From Hyphomicrobiales bacterium (GTDB lineage Bacteria; Pseudomonadota; Alphaproteobacteria; Rhizobiales; Rhizobiaceae): a stretch of DNA of 64,000 bases. The stretch lies in NCBI GenBank assembly GCA_900469965.1, contig UBZP01000017.1, positions 124,001 through 188,000 on the forward strand, written 5' to 3'. The first letter of the stretch is position 1. The number at the start of each line of letters is the position of its first letter. Both the position numbers and the translations under genes were made by a program. Shown here piece by piece: positions 55,374-64,000 of this stretch. The notes beneath the pieces are model-generated. The model ran no database searches and was not told where the DNA came from. It saw nothing but the letters and a program-made list of their open reading frames with translations.

Positions 55374-55405
55374 CCGGATTTATGGTTAACCGCGGGTAAA
55401 TCCGG
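55374..55405. promoter_or_regulatory. Nested palindrome between cheB and parA (CtrA-like half match)
   Basis: CCGGATTTA (55374-55382) and TAAATCCGG (55397-55405) are perfect inverted arms of 9 bp with a 14-base spacer that itself contains the palindrome GGTTAACC (55384-55391). Within it, TTAA-N7-TAAA at 55386-55400 is one base off the CtrA box TTAA-N7-TTAA. It lies in the 122 bp between the cheB stop and the parA start, so it may be the parA promoter region or a hairpin ending the che transcript. Confidence 0.45.
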
Positions 55406-55423
55406 CGTGCCGGATAGCGCCTA

Positions 55424-56518
55424 TCACCGCCGGCGGTCCTCGGCGAGGATCTCGCGGGCGATCTGGGCAAGTGGCACGACGCGGTTCACGCCGCCGCGGG
55501 CGATGGCCTCCTTCGGCATGCCGAAGACGACCGAGGTCGCCTCGTCCTGCGCGATCGTGTGGGCGCCGGCCTGGTGCATTTCCAGCATGCCGCGCGCGCC
55601 GTCGTCGCCCATGCCCGTCATGATCACGCCCATCGCGTTCGAGCCGGCCGACCGGGCGGCGGAACGGAACAGGACGTCGACCGAGGGGCGGTGGCGGGAG
55701 ACGAGCGGCCCGGTGCGCACGGAGATCTGGTAGCGCGCGCCCTGGCGCTCGAGAAGCAGGTGGTGGTCGCCCGGGGCGATCAGCACGTGCCCGCGCAGGA
55801 CCGGATCGCCGTCCGCCGCCTCCTTGACCTCGACCTCGCACAGGCTGTTGAGCCGCCTGGCGAAGGCGGCGGTGAATTTCTCCGGCATGTGCTGGACGAT
55901 GACCATGCCCGGCGCGTTCGCGGGCAGCATTTCCAGCATCTCGCGCAGCGCCTCCGTGCCGCCGGTGGAGGCACCGACGCAGACGACCATTTCCGTCGTC
56001 CGCGCCATCGGCCTGCCGGACGGCGGCGGCAGCATGACGTCGGCGGTCAGCTTCTTCTGCGTGCCCGACAGCGAAGCCGAGCGGGCGGCTGCTGCGGGCC
56101 GCTGGCGCAGGCGCGCCTCGGCGGCGCTCTTCACCGCCTCGCAGATGCGGGTCGCCTGCTCGGCCAGATGGTCCGCCGCCCCGATCCGCGGCTTCAGGAT
56201 CACGTCCACGGCGCCGGCCTCCAGGGCCTGCATCAGCGTTTCCGTCCCTTCCTCCGTCAGCGACGAGCACATCACCACGGGAATGGGGTGCTGCGACATC
56301 AGCTTGCGCAGGAAGGTGATGCCGTCCATGCGCGGCATCTCGACATCCAGCGTGATGACGTCGGGAACCTCCTCCTGGATGCGCTTGGCGGCGATGAACG
56401 GATCGGAGGCCGTGCCGATCACCTCGATATCGGGATCGGACTGCAGCACGGAAGCGAGCGTCTGGCGAACGCTGGCGGAGTCGTCGATGATCAGGACGCG
56501 GATCTTGCGGACGGCCAA
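55424..56518 (-). CDS. cheB: Chemotaxis protein-glutamate methylesterase/deamidase
   Basis: 364 aa. An N-terminal receiver ([12 protein letters not shown], phospho-acceptor Asp58 in LDVEMP) is joined to the methylesterase, with the Ser in GASTGG, His in QHMP and Asp in TGMGDDG. The start codon is TTG at 56518, supported by AAGGAGTG 5-6 bases upstream and a 4 bp gap from the cheR stop. It removes methyl groups from receptors and so resets adaptation. Confidence 0.94.
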   Translation of the reverse strand: MAVRKIRVLIIDDSASVRQTLASVLQSDPDIEVIGTASDPFIAAKRIQEEVPDVITLDVEMPRMDGITFLRKLMSQHPIPVVMCSSLTEEGTETLMQALEAGAVDVILKPRIGAADHLAEQATRICEAVKSAAEARLRQRPAAAARSASLSGTQKKLTADVMLPPPSGRPMARTTEMVVCVGASTGGTEALREMLEMLPANAPGMVIVQHMPEKFTAAFARRLNSLCEVEVKEAADGDPVLRGHVLIAPGDHHLLLERQGARYQISVRTGPLVSRHRPSVDVLFRSAARSAGSNAMGVIMTGMGDDGARGMLEMHQAGAHTIAQDEATSVVFGMPKEAIARGGVNRVVPLAQIAREILAEDRRR

Positions 56519-56522
56519 GCGC

Positions 56523-57377
56523 TCACTCCTTGATGAAGACTGTGTTGGCGAGCTGGCGGACCGGAAGGTTCATCGCGGAGATCGATTCCGAATGCCCGAT
56601 GAAGAGATAGCCGCCGGGCCTGAGGCACTCGCAGAGCCGGGTCATCACGTGCAGCTGCGTCTTCTTGTCGAAGTAGATCAGCACGTTGCGGCAGAAGATC
56701 ATGTGCATCGGCTCGCCGACGCCATAGGTGGCGTCCATCAGGTTCAGGCGCATGAAGCCGACCTTGGCGCGCAGCTGCGGGGCGATGCGGACGACGCGGC
56801 GGGTGGCATCCTTTGCCTGCATGACGAAGCGTCGCGCCATCTCCTTCGGCACGGGATCGATCATCTCGGCCGGGAAGATGCCGCGCCGCGCCTTTTCCAG
56901 CACCTCGGTCGAAAGATCGGTCGCGAGGATCGAGTAGTCGGGACCGCCGGCCTCCTTGCGGAAATCCTCCAGCACCATCGCCATGGTGTAGGGTTCTGCA
57001 CCGATGGAGCAGGCCGAGCTCCATGCCCGGATGCGGCGGACACCCTTCTCCTGAAGGGTCGGAAGCGCCACCTCGCGCATGTAGTCGAAATGGTTCGGCT
57101 CGCGGAAGAAATCCGTCTTGTTGGTGGTGACGACGTCGATCAGGTAGATCGATTCGCCTGCCAGCCCGTTCTGATCGAACAGATAGTCGCAATAGGCGTC
57201 GAACGTCGGCAGTCCGGTGGCGCGCAGGCGCCGGCGCAGACGCCCCTCCAGCATCGTCAGCTTGGTCGGGGGCATCTTTATGCCGCTGTAGTCGAAGATG
57301 TAGGCGGACAGCCGCTTGAAGTTGCGCGAACTCAGGCGGTCGCCGTAGGAGAAGGACGCAGCGATCGACACCGGCAT
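56523..57377 (-). CDS. cheR: Chemotaxis protein methyltransferase
   Basis: 284 aa from the ATG at 57377, 7 bp after the cheW stop; the longer frame upstream only overlaps che[34 protein letters not shown] (SAM-binding) and [10 protein letters not shown] are CheR hallmarks. It methylates receptor glutamates using SAM, opposing CheB. Confidence 0.95.
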   Translation of the reverse strand: MPVSIAASFSYGDRLSSRNFKRLSAYIFDYSGIKMPPTKLTMLEGRLRRRLRATGLPTFDAYCDYLFDQNGLAGESIYLIDVVTTNKTDFFREPNHFDYMREVALPTLQEKGVRRIRAWSSACSIGAEPYTMAMVLEDFRKEAGGPDYSILATDLSTEVLEKARRGIFPAEMIDPVPKEMARRFVMQAKDATRRVVRIAPQLRAKVGFMRLNLMDATYGVGEPMHMIFCRNVLIYFDKKTQLHVMTRLCECLRPGGYLFIGHSESISAMNLPVRQLANTVFIKE

Positions 57378-57384
57378 GCGCCTC

Positions 57385-57876
57385 TCAGGCGACCGCGGCG
57401 GCGGCCGCCGATGCGATCGCCGCGCCGCCATCGGAGAAGAGCCGGGCGAGATTGATGATGACGACGAAATCACCCTCGCGGCGGACCACCCCTTCGATGT
57501 AGTCGGAGCGCCAGCGCACGCCGATATCCGGTGCGTTGTCGATCGCATCCCGGCGGAAGGGCGTCACCTCGAACACCTTGTCGGCCACGAGCCCCAGGGT
57601 GAGCGTGCGCTCGCCGATCGGAATGTCGAGCACGAGCACGCGCGTGTGCGGCGTCCTGGCCGTGGCCGACATCCCGAGCCGGAGCCGCAGATCGATGACC
57701 GGGACGCCCTGGCCGCGCACGTCGCGCAGCCCGAGCAGGTAGTCCGGCCCATGCGGGATCTTGAAGGCCTCCTCGTGGTCCAGGATCTCCCGGACCACGG
57801 TGACCGGCACCGCAAAGACCTCGTCCCCGAGCGCGAAGGTGACGAACTGCAGTTCGGCGGCGTTGCTCATGGTCAT
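57385..57876 (-). CDS. cheW: Chemotaxis coupling protein CheW (second copy)
   Basis: 163 aa. [20 protein letters not shown] and [20 protein letters not shown] match CheW. The start overlaps the MCP stop (ATGA at 57873-57876). It links the receptor signalling tip to CheA. A second CheW is encoded at 59585. Confidence 0.93.
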   Translation of the reverse strand: MTMSNAAELQFVTFALGDEVFAVPVTVVREILDHEEAFKIPHGPDYLLGLRDVRGQGVPVIDLRLRLGMSATARTPHTRVLVLDIPIGERTLTLGLVADKVFEVTPFRRDAIDNAPDIGVRWRSDYIEGVVRREGDFVVIINLARLFSDGGAAIASAAAAAVA

Positions 57877-59570
57877 GCGCTCTGCCTGAAGTCGGCGTCC
57901 TCGTCGTCGGGGCCGCCCATGGACATGTCGAGGGCGAAGCCCTTGGCGCGGGCCTGCTGGGCGGCAACCGACTGGCCGGCCGGGGTGCGGGCGGGCGTTG
58001 CCGGGCGGCTGGGCGCAGCCGGTCGGGCGGCCGGCCGGGCCGGTGCCGGCCGCGGCTGGGCCTGGCGGGCCTGCGCGGCGTTGTCGACGCGGAAGAAGGC
58101 GATCGATGCCTGCAGCTCCTCGGCCTGGGCGGCGAGCTCCTCGGAGGTCGCCGACATCTCTTCCGAGGCGCCGGCGTTCTGCTGCGTCACCTTGTCGAGC
58201 TGCTGGATCGCCTCGTTGATCTGGGAGGCGCCGATGTCCTGCTCGCGGCAGGCCGCCGAGATCTCGGCCACGAGTTCCGCCGTCTTGCGGATGTCGGGCA
58301 CCAGCCGGTTCAGCATCTCGCCGGCTTCGGTGGCAACCTGCACCGTCTCGCCCGACAGCGCGCTGATTTCGGCTGCGGCCGCCTGCGAGCGCTCGGCGAG
58401 CTTGCGCACCTCGGAAGCGACGACGGCGAAGCCCTTGCCGTGTTCGCCTGCGCGGGCCGCCTCGACGGCTGCGTTGAGCGCCAGAAGGTCGGTCTGGCGG
58501 GCGATCTCCTGGACGATCGAGATCTTCTCGGCGATCGTGCGCATGGCGCCGACGGCCCGGCCCACGGCCTCGCCGCTGGTCTCGGCGTCCTTGGCCGACT
58601 GGCGGGCGATCTTCTCGGTCTGGGCGGCGTTGTCGGCGTTCTGCTTGATGTTGGCGGCCATCTCCTCCATCGAGGCGGAGGCCTCCTCGGCGGACGAGGC
58701 CTGTTCGGTGGCGCCCTGCGAGAGCTGCTCGGAGCTCGAAGACAGCTCCTGGCTGCCGGACGAGACGTTGTCGGAGGCGGCGAGCGCATCGGCGACGACG
58801 CCGCGAAGGCGCTCGATCATCGCATTGACGTGGCCGAGCAGTTCGCCGATCTCGTCCTTCTGGGTGATCTCGGCGGTGCTGGTCAGGTCGCCTTCGGCAA
58901 CGGTGCGCACGGCCGTCGTCGCGCGGAGCAGGCCGCGGCTGATCGTCAGAGAGATCCAGATGGCGGCGAGAAGGGCGATCGCGGCTGCGACGGCGGAAAC
59001 GGTCAGCATCACGTTGCGGGTGGTCTCGTAGGAGGCCTGCTCGTCGCTGATCGCATCGGCCAACTGTTGCTTGGAGAGCGTGACCAGTTCCTCGACGGCA
59101 TCGTCGAGCGCGTTGGCGGCCTGGCGTCCCTCGGTGACCGATACGCGTTCGGCCTGGTCGAGCGCGCCGCTCTGCATCAGCGCGCGCACCCGGTCGTCGG
59201 CGGCATTCGCGTCCTCTGCGAGCGCCTGGATCTTCAGCCAGCGCGGACGTCCCTCCTCGGTGGAAATGGCGAGCGCGGCGCCGAGCGCCTCCTTCAGCGC
59301 GGCTCGGGCTTCATCGCCCTTGGACCGCGCGGTCTGGAGGTCGGCGGGGGTGTCGGCGCCGAGCATGTTCTTCTGCTGGCGGATGCTCTGGAGCTGGGCG
59401 ATGTTGATGTTCTGCACCAGTTCCAGGCGCGTGACCGGACCCTTGGTCATGGCTACGACGGCGTGGTTGAGCTCCGCCAGGCTGATGATCGCGTAGCCCG
59501 CGGTGCCCAGGAGGAGAGTGATGAGCAAGGCAAAGGCGATGCCCAGCTTGAGCTTGATCGTGAATTTCAT
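57873..59570 (-). CDS. Methyl-accepting chemotaxis protein
   Basis: 565 aa from the ATG at 59570. TM1 (residues about 8-30), a periplasmic four-helix-bundle sensor, TM2 near 190-210, HAMP, and a canonical tip [18 protein letters not shown]. The C-terminus has a Pro/Ala-rich linker and ends without a CheR-binding pentapeptide. Unlike the soluble protein at 52836 this is a normal membrane receptor. It is flanked by two cheW genes in the operon. Confidence 0.95.
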   Translation of the reverse strand: MKFTIKLKLGIAFALLITLLLGTAGYAIISLAELNHAVVAMTKGPVTRLELVQNINIAQLQSIRQQKNMLGADTPADLQTARSKGDEARAALKEALGAALAISTEEGRPRWLKIQALAEDANAADDRVRALMQSGALDQAERVSVTEGRQAANALDDAVEELVTLSKQQLADAISDEQASYETTRNVMLTVSAVAAAIALLAAIWISLTISRGLLRATTAVRTVAEGDLTSTAEITQKDEIGELLGHVNAMIERLRGVVADALAASDNVSSGSQELSSSSEQLSQGATEQASSAEEASASMEEMAANIKQNADNAAQTEKIARQSAKDAETSGEAVGRAVGAMRTIAEKISIVQEIARQTDLLALNAAVEAARAGEHGKGFAVVASEVRKLAERSQAAAAEISALSGETVQVATEAGEMLNRLVPDIRKTAELVAEISAACREQDIGASQINEAIQQLDKVTQQNAGASEEMSATSEELAAQAEELQASIAFFRVDNAAQARQAQPRPAPARPAARPAAPSRPATPARTPAGQSVAAQQARAKGFALDMSMGGPDDEDADFRQSA

Positions 59571-59584
59571 GCTAGCCCCCAAAA

Positions 59585-60103
59585 TCAGTTGTTCCCGCCC
59601 GCCGGACCGGACCGTTCGCCCTGGGAGGCGAAGATGGCCCGGAGGTTCGGGAGAATGATGAACTCGCCGCCCCGCTTGACGAGGCAGTCAATGTAGTCCG
59701 CGCGCCAGCGCATCCCGACGCTGGGCGGCGGTTCGCTGGCAGCCCGCGGCAGCGTCGTGACCTCGTAGACGCGGTCCGTGCGGATGCCGACGAGTGTCGG
59801 TTCGTCGTCGAGATGGAGTTCGATGACGACGATGCGGCTGTCGATGGTCGGTTCCGTGGCCTCCATGCCGAAGGCGAGCCTGATGTCCGCGAGCGGGATG
59901 ACCTTGCCGCGGAAGTTGATCACGCTGCCGACGAAGGCCTTGGACCCCGGCACCTGCGTTTCCGGCAGGAGGTCGAGGATCTCCTGCACCACGGTCGCCT
60001 CGATCGCGAAGGTCTCGCCGTTGAGGTTGAAGGTCAGGACGGAGAGTTCTTCCGCGCCGTTCCACAATCCGTCGAATTCGGTTCTTGCCACCGCTATGGT
60101 CAT
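59585..60103 (-). CDS. cheW: Chemotaxis coupling protein CheW (first copy)
   Basis: 172 aa. [20 protein letters not shown] and [20 protein letters not shown] are the CheW core. It starts within the cheA stop (ATGA at 60100-60103). It differs from the second CheW in the receptor-binding loops, so each may serve a different receptor. Confidence 0.94.
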   Translation of the reverse strand: MTIAVARTEFDGLWNGAEELSVLTFNLNGETFAIEATVVQEILDLLPETQVPGSKAFVGSVINFRGKVIPLADIRLAFGMEATEPTIDSRIVVIELHLDDEPTLVGIRTDRVYEVTTLPRAASEPPPSVGMRWRADYIDCLVKRGGEFIILPNLRAIFASQGERSGPAGGNN

Positions 60104-62127
60104 CCTGCCGCCCGCAACTGCGCCTCCTGCTGTTGTCCGGCGCTGACGAGGTGGGCGACGTCGAGGATGAGCGCCACGCTGCCGTCGCCGAGGATCGTCG
60201 CGCCCGAGAAGGTGGCGACGTCATGGTGAAGCTTGGACATGGATTTGATCACGGTCTGGTGGTCGCCGACGATCTGGTCGACGACGAGCCCCACGCGCTC
60301 GTCGCCCGTGGAGATGACCACCACCTTCTGGAAGGGGTCCGGCGCGGTGCCGGTCCGGAACAGGTCGCGCAGCCTGAGGAACGGCACGAGGCTGTCTCTC
60401 AGCGAGATGAAGCTGCGCCCGCGCGAGCGCAGGTCCTCTTCCAGCGACAGTTCCAGGCATTCCTCGACCGCCGAGAGCGGAATGACGTAGCGGCCGGTGC
60501 CGACGCGGACGAGAAGCCCGTCGATGATCGCAAGCGTCAGCGGAATCCGCAGGGACACTTCCGAGCCCTTGCCGGGCTCGCTGCGGATGTCGATGACGCC
60601 GCGCAACGCCTCGACGGTCTTCTTGACCACATCCATGCCGACACCGCGGCCGGACAGGTTGGTGACCTGGGCGGCGGTGGAAAAGCCCGGCTGGAAGATC
60701 AGCTGCAGCAGTTCCTGGTCCATCAGCTGCTGGCCGGGCTGGATGAGCCCTGAGGCCTCCGCCTTTGCCCGCACCCGGTCGCGGTCGATGCCGCGGCCGT
60801 CATCCTTGATGGTGATGATGACCTCGCCGCCGGATTGCCGCGCCGACAGCAGCACCCGTCCGGCCCGCTCCTTGCCCGCGGCTGCGCGCTCGTCGGGAAG
60901 CTCCAGGCCGTGGTCGACCGAATTGCGCACGAGATGCACCAGCGGGTCGGCCAGCCGTTCCATCACCGTCTTGTCGACCTCGGTGGATTCGCCCTCGAGT
61001 TCGAGTTCGATCATCTTGCCGGTTTCGCGCGCAAGATCGTGCACGAGGCGGCGGAAGCGGCCGAACAGCTGGGTGACGGGTACCATGCGCAGGACCATCA
61101 TCGTGTCGCGCAGCTCGCCCGAGAGCCGCTCGACATCTTCGGAGACCGAGCGCAGCTGGATGTCGGCGCTGGAGCTCGCGAGCTGCGAAAGCCGCGACTG
61201 CGCGATGACGAGCTCGCCGACCCTGTCCATGAGCTCGTCGAGCCGTTCGGCCGGCACGCGCAGGTTCTCCGCCGCCTTGGCGTGCCTGGCGTCGGAAGCG
61301 CCGGCCGGGTGCGCCTGGTCGGGGTGAGGGGGCTGCGCGGGCGGCGCGGATGCAGGCGATATGGCGGCCGCGGAGGGGGCCGCAGCCGGCTCGGGGACGG
61401 ACGGCAGCGCGGCCGCCGCGGCGGCTTCCTCGATCGTAAGCTCCATGTCGTCCATGACGAAGATGAAGACGTCGTCGATCGCAGATCGCGGCTGTTCGGT
61501 GGTGAGCGTCACGTTCCAGCCGACATGCAGGTCGGAGGGCGCGATTTCGTCGAGCGCGGGGACGGTCGAAAGGTCCGCCGCGACATGGCAATCGCCGAGC
61601 TCGCGCAGCTCGTCGAGGAGGCCGAGCGGGTTGGTGCCGTTGGCCATCGCGTTGTCCGGAAGGCGGAAACGGAGCCTGAAGGTGGTCCCCCTGGCCGTCG
61701 TGGCGGCGGGAACGGGGGCTGCGAGCGGCGGGCCCACGACGGTGCCGCCGGAATGGCCGCCGACGGTCGCCTGCAGCTTGGCCAGCAACCGGTCGCCCGC
61801 CTCCTCGTGGCCGCCGTGCGGCTGGTCGACCAGAACCTTCATATGGTCCTGCGCCTCGAGCACGCAGGCCACCAGCTCGGCGGTGGCCGCAACCTCGCCC
61901 TTTCGCACCCGGTCGAAGGCGGTCTCGCAATGGTGGGTGAAGGCCGCGAGCGCGTCGAAGCCGAACATGGCGCCCGATCCCTTGAGCGTGTGCAGCCCGC
62001 GGAAGACGGCGTCGATCTGGTCCTGGTTGGACAGATTGTGCAGGAGATCGAGAAGCCCCGCCTCGATCTGCTCGAAGAGTTCGGCCGCTTCCGTCCTGAA
62101 AACCTGGATCGGGTCCAGCGTGGTCAT
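60100..62127 (-). CDS. cheA: Chemotaxis histidine kinase CheA
   Basis: 675 aa. The HPt domain has the phosphorylated His46 in GLHTLKGSG. After a Pro/Ala-rich linker, the kinase domain shows the N box LVHLVRNSVDHGLE, G1 DDGRGID and G2 SGRGVGMDVVK; the C-terminus is CheW-like. The start is fixed by ATGA overlap with cheY (62124-62127). It phosphorylates CheY and CheB. Confidence 0.96.
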   Translation of the reverse strand: MTTLDPIQVFRTEAAELFEQIEAGLLDLLHNLSNQDQIDAVFRGLHTLKGSGAMFGFDALAAFTHHCETAFDRVRKGEVAATAELVACVLEAQDHMKVLVDQPHGGHEEAGDRLLAKLQATVGGHSGGTVVGPPLAAPVPAATTARGTTFRLRFRLPDNAMANGTNPLGLLDELRELGDCHVAADLSTVPALDEIAPSDLHVGWNVTLTTEQPRSAIDDVFIFVMDDMELTIEEAAAAAALPSVPEPAAAPSAAAISPASAPPAQPPHPDQAHPAGASDARHAKAAENLRVPAERLDELMDRVGELVIAQSRLSQLASSSADIQLRSVSEDVERLSGELRDTMMVLRMVPVTQLFGRFRRLVHDLARETGKMIELELEGESTEVDKTVMERLADPLVHLVRNSVDHGLELPDERAAAGKERAGRVLLSARQSGGEVIITIKDDGRGIDRDRVRAKAEASGLIQPGQQLMDQELLQLIFQPGFSTAAQVTNLSGRGVGMDVVKKTVEALRGVIDIRSEPGKGSEVSLRIPLTLAIIDGLLVRVGTGRYVIPLSAVEECLELSLEEDLRSRGRSFISLRDSLVPFLRLRDLFRTGTAPDPFQKVVVISTGDERVGLVVDQIVGDHQTVIKSMSKLHHDVATFSGATILGDGSVALILDVAHLVSAGQQQEAQLRAAG

Positions 62128-62492
62128 TTTCCGAGCACCTTCCGCGCGATCTTGACCAGCTGCTCCGGATCGAAGGGCTTGGTGATCCAGCCCGTGGCGC
62201 CCGCTGCCTTGGCGCGGTTCTTCATGTCGGCATCGGATTCGGTGGTCAGGAAGATGATCGGGATGCCGGTATGGGCCGGCGAACTGCGCAGCGCCTCGAT
62301 CATGGCGAGGCCGTTCATGTTCGGCATGTTCAGATCGGTGACGATCATGTCGAAGCTGCCGGCCTTCGCCTTGTTCAGCCCGTCCAGCCCGTCGACCGCC
62401 TCCGTCACCTGGTAGCCGGCGCCGGTCAGCGCGATCTTGGTGGTCAGGCGGATGCTCGCCGAATCGTCGACGGTCAGGATATGCGCGGTCAT
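62124..62492 (-). CDS. cheY: Single-domain response regulator, CheY-like
   Basis: 122 aa. Asp9/Asp10, Asp53 (TDLNMP) and the lysine in ITKPFDPEQL are the receiver active site. It overlaps the STAS gene stop and the cheA start by ATGA. It likely carries the CheA signal to the motor or to another output; which of these the operon controls is not visible. Confidence 0.95.
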   Translation of the reverse strand: MTAHILTVDDSASIRLTTKIALTGAGYQVTEAVDGLDGLNKAKAGSFDMIVTDLNMPNMNGLAMIEALRSSPAHTGIPIIFLTTESDADMKNRAKAAGATGWITKPFDPEQLVKIARKVLGK

Positions 62493-62821
62493 TGTTGTTC
62501 CTTCCGATGAAGCCAGAATTCGCGGTCGCGCGGATCCGCATCGGTCAGGAAACCTGCGCGCTCGAGAGTGGAGAGAAGATTGCCGCCGGCCGGGCGCTCC
62601 AGGGCGATCGTCCGCCCGTCCGCCGCCGCCTGCAGCCGCGCCGCGTGGACGAGCTGGAGGAAGCTCAAATCCACCTCGGCGTCCTCGGCTATGTTCAGCA
62701 GCACAGGCCCCTGCGCTTCGAAGGCAGAGCGGATCGCCTCGTGCACGGCGGCAACCTGCCGGATCGTCAGCGGTCCCGAAAGATCCACTTTGCCGTTGGA
62801 CGGAGCGGGCGCTGGAGACAT
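62489..62821 (-). CDS. STAS domain protein at the head of the che operon
   Basis: 110 aa. KVDLSGPLTIRQVAAVHEAI and AEVDLSFLQLVHAARLQA match the STAS fold of anti-sigma factor antagonists; Ser53 in DLSFLQL is at the place of the phosphorylatable Ser of SpoIIAA. STAS proteins next to che genes often tie chemosensory signalling to a regulator. It overlaps cheY by ATGA. Partner unknown. Confidence 0.85.
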   Translation of the reverse strand: MSPAPAPSNGKVDLSGPLTIRQVAAVHEAIRSAFEAQGPVLLNIAEDAEVDLSFLQLVHAARLQAAADGRTIALERPAGGNLLSTLERAGFLTDADPRDREFWLHRKEQQ

Positions 62822-63235
62822 GAGACACCTCTTCGGAAGTCATGAGCCGGCACCGATGCAACCGCATCCTCGGCCGAGACAAAGCGCTGAGCCGCGGGCC
62901 GTGAAGGCCAGGCGGGGACAGTGCACCACAGGCGGGCGAGCGCTCGGGGCGGCCAGATATGGATGGGGGAATCTTGCAGGGGAGCCCGATGATATGCTCG
63001 CATCATGCGGGCGGGCACATTTCCTTCAAGCACGCCTCATGGCGCTCGAATGGTCGAATTAACTATGCGCGTTAACCAGTTAAAGTTGTCTTAACTCCGA
63101 TCGATCCGAGGCGGCAGTCGTCGCTCGTGTGCCGATTTTCCGTGCAGTCACGACGCAGCCATGGCTGATTGCGGCCGGGATCGCGCGATCCGACCTGCCA
63201 GCGGGCACCGGGAAAGGGGGATGGGCTCGAAACCG
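62822..63235. promoter_or_regulatory. 414 bp intergenic region upstream of the che operon
   Basis: No gene seen. The middle (63055-63096) is AT-rich with four TTAA words at 63059, 63072, 63080 and 63091, including the CtrA-type box described separately. The promoter of the minus-strand STAS-che operon must lie here. The right part contains a 14 bp palindrome GGATCGCGCGATCC at 63178-63191. Confidence 0.5.
63080..63095. promoter_or_regulatory. CtrA-type binding site
   Basis: TTAA (63080-63083), seven bases, TTAAC (63091-63095): an exact match to the alphaproteobacterial CtrA box TTAA-N7-TTAAC. It lies about 260 bp upstream of the first che-operon gene. CtrA regulates motility and chemotaxis genes in many alphaproteobacteria, including non-Caulobacter ones. 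Confidence 0.65.
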
Positions 63236-64000
63236 CTACCGTGTGAGCGCGACGGTCTCGACCGCATAAGGGGCGAGGACCGTGCTGCCCGCATTCGAGA
63301 GCGGTTCCAGCCCGCGCAGGTCGACCGTCTTGGCTGTCGGCGTCAGGTTGACGAGGTGGAGGGTCGCTTCGCCCGCACGACCGGCCATGAGGGCCAGCAC
63401 CTGCGACGAGTCGGAGGAGACGCAGGCCTGCCAGGGCGCGCCGGCCAGGCGGGCCAGGGCCTTGACCGTCCGGAACAGCGGCCGCCTGCCGCCTTCCGGC
63501 GTCGGTTCGCCGCTGCCGGCGACAAGGCCGAAGGGGCCGGTGAGCGCTGCGAGCGTCAGGCACTCGAGATCCGCGTCGAGCACGCGGATGGCATAGCCGA
63601 GCGCGAAGGCCTCGGCGAAGCGGCCGTTGTGGCGGGGATCGCGGTTCGCCATCGGGATGCGGCCGAGCCCGGGATTGTCCATCGTCCGGCTGCCATAGGG
63701 GTTCTGCCGCATGGCAATGGTGGACGGGCCGATGCGGTAGGGCATGTCGCCATAGATCGCCCGCACGGAGCGGGTGATGAAGGGCAGCGCCTCCAGCGTC
63801 TGCATGACGCTGAGGTCGTCGGCGGCATGGACGATCGGGTTCGTGCAATGCGAAACAACGGAAAGCTGTTCGGGCGGGACGCGCTTGCGGTTCAGCTCGG
63901 TGAAGTAGCTGAGCATGCCGCCGCCGATCCGGACGCCCGGGAAGGCCGCATGGGCCGCCGCATAGACTTCCGTAAGAGGGGGGCACTCCGGCCATTGGCT
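63236..64000 (-). CDS. C-terminal part of a protein resembling D-apionate lactonase (5' end outside window)
   Basis: The frame is open to the window edge; 254 codons are visible. FTELNRKRVPPEQLSVVSHC, then IVHAADDLSVMQTLEALPF, PYRIGPSTIAMRQNPYG and a C-terminal beta-rich domain ending in VAPYAVETVALTR-like strands suggest a TIM-barrel sugar enzyme with a C-terminal all-beta domain. From memory the order of these motifs is that of D-apionate lactonase, an apiose-catabolism enzyme. That name is a moderate guess; no neighbouring pathway gene is in view. Confidence 0.5.
   Translation of the reverse strand, partial: SQWPECPPLTEVYAAAHAAFPGVRIGGGMLSYFTELNRKRVPPEQLSVVSHCTNPIVHAADDLSVMQTLEALPFITRSVRAIYGDMPYRIGPSTIAMRQNPYGSRTMDNPGLGRIPMANRDPRHNGRFAEAFALGYAIRVLDADLECLTLAALTGPFGLVAGSGEPTPEGGRRPLFRTVKALARLAGAPWQACVSSDSSQVLALMAGRAGEATLHLVNLTPTAKTVDLRGLEPLSNAGSTVLAPYAVETVALTR

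Noticed and set aside
63178-63191. GGATCGCGCGATCC palindrome as an operator
   Set aside because: GC-rich words with GATC/CGCG are frequent in this genome type; it has no matching partner site and no gene starts near it.

Overview
This 64 kb window is a GC-rich chromosomal or large-replicon segment from an alphaproteobacterium, most likely of the Hyphomicrobiales/Rhizobiaceae type. I infer this from the base composition, a gene content dominated by ABC importers and amine or amino-acid catabolism, NnrS proteins, an OxyR/AhpCF peroxide module, and CtrA-like boxes next to a chemotaxis operon. I saw no rRNA, tRNA, CRISPR array, insertion sequence or phage gene. Coding density is high, and most neighbours on one strand are spaced or overlapped as operons, often by ATGA.

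1-9.4 kb: a catabolic island. A divergent promoter carrying two LysR-type operators (ATAA-N7-T/CTAT) separates a truncated FAD oxidoreductase (minus strand) from hyuA-hyuB-(2Fe-2S protein)-FAD oxidoreductase (plus strand). Together these look like an ATP-dependent lactam/hydantoin ring opener plus a three-subunit flavoprotein dehydrogenase of the HcnABC/octopine-oxidase type. A LysR gene, another DAO-type oxidase and an AsnC/Lrp regulator follow.

9.4-28.1 kb: a second, larger amine or peptide catabolic region. It holds a peptide-type ABC importer (binding protein, two permeases, fused DppD-DppF ATPase), two type II HAD hydrolases, a class III aminotransferase, two paralogous GNAT proteins, a PuuB-like oxidase, succinate-semialdehyde dehydrogenase, a tartrate/isopropylmalate-type dehydrogenase, a second aldehyde dehydrogenase, a cupin, a 2-hydroxyacid dehydrogenase and an ArgE-like deacylase. 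The layout suggests uptake of an N-substituted amine, removal of nitrogen, and oxidation of the carbon skeleton through aldehydes to central metabolism.

28.3-40.6 kb: a DMT exporter, then a long plus-strand block: a small DUF2946-like protein, an iron/siderophore-type ABC importer, a TonB-dependent receptor, an NMT1/SsuA-type ABC importer whose permease is broken by an in-frame TGA, and two NnrS proteins. A near-perfect FNR-type palindrome lies upstream of the block. I read it as an oxygen/NO-responsive metal or metallophore acquisition locus; the substrate is unknown.

40.6-52.7 kb: a TetR regulator divergent from an RND efflux pump, a lactonase, an IclR-SDR-cupin catabolic operon, and ahpC-ahpF-oxyR with a recognisable OxyR site upstream of ahpC.

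52.8-62.8 kb: a chemotaxis/signalling locus: a soluble divergent chemoreceptor-like protein, a ParA-like ATPase convergent with it and overlapping its 3' end, and a minus-strand operon STAS-cheY-cheA-cheW-mcp-cheW-cheR-cheB. A perfect TTAA-N7-TTAAC CtrA-type box lies upstream. The window ends inside a sugar-metabolism protein resembling D-apionate lactonase.
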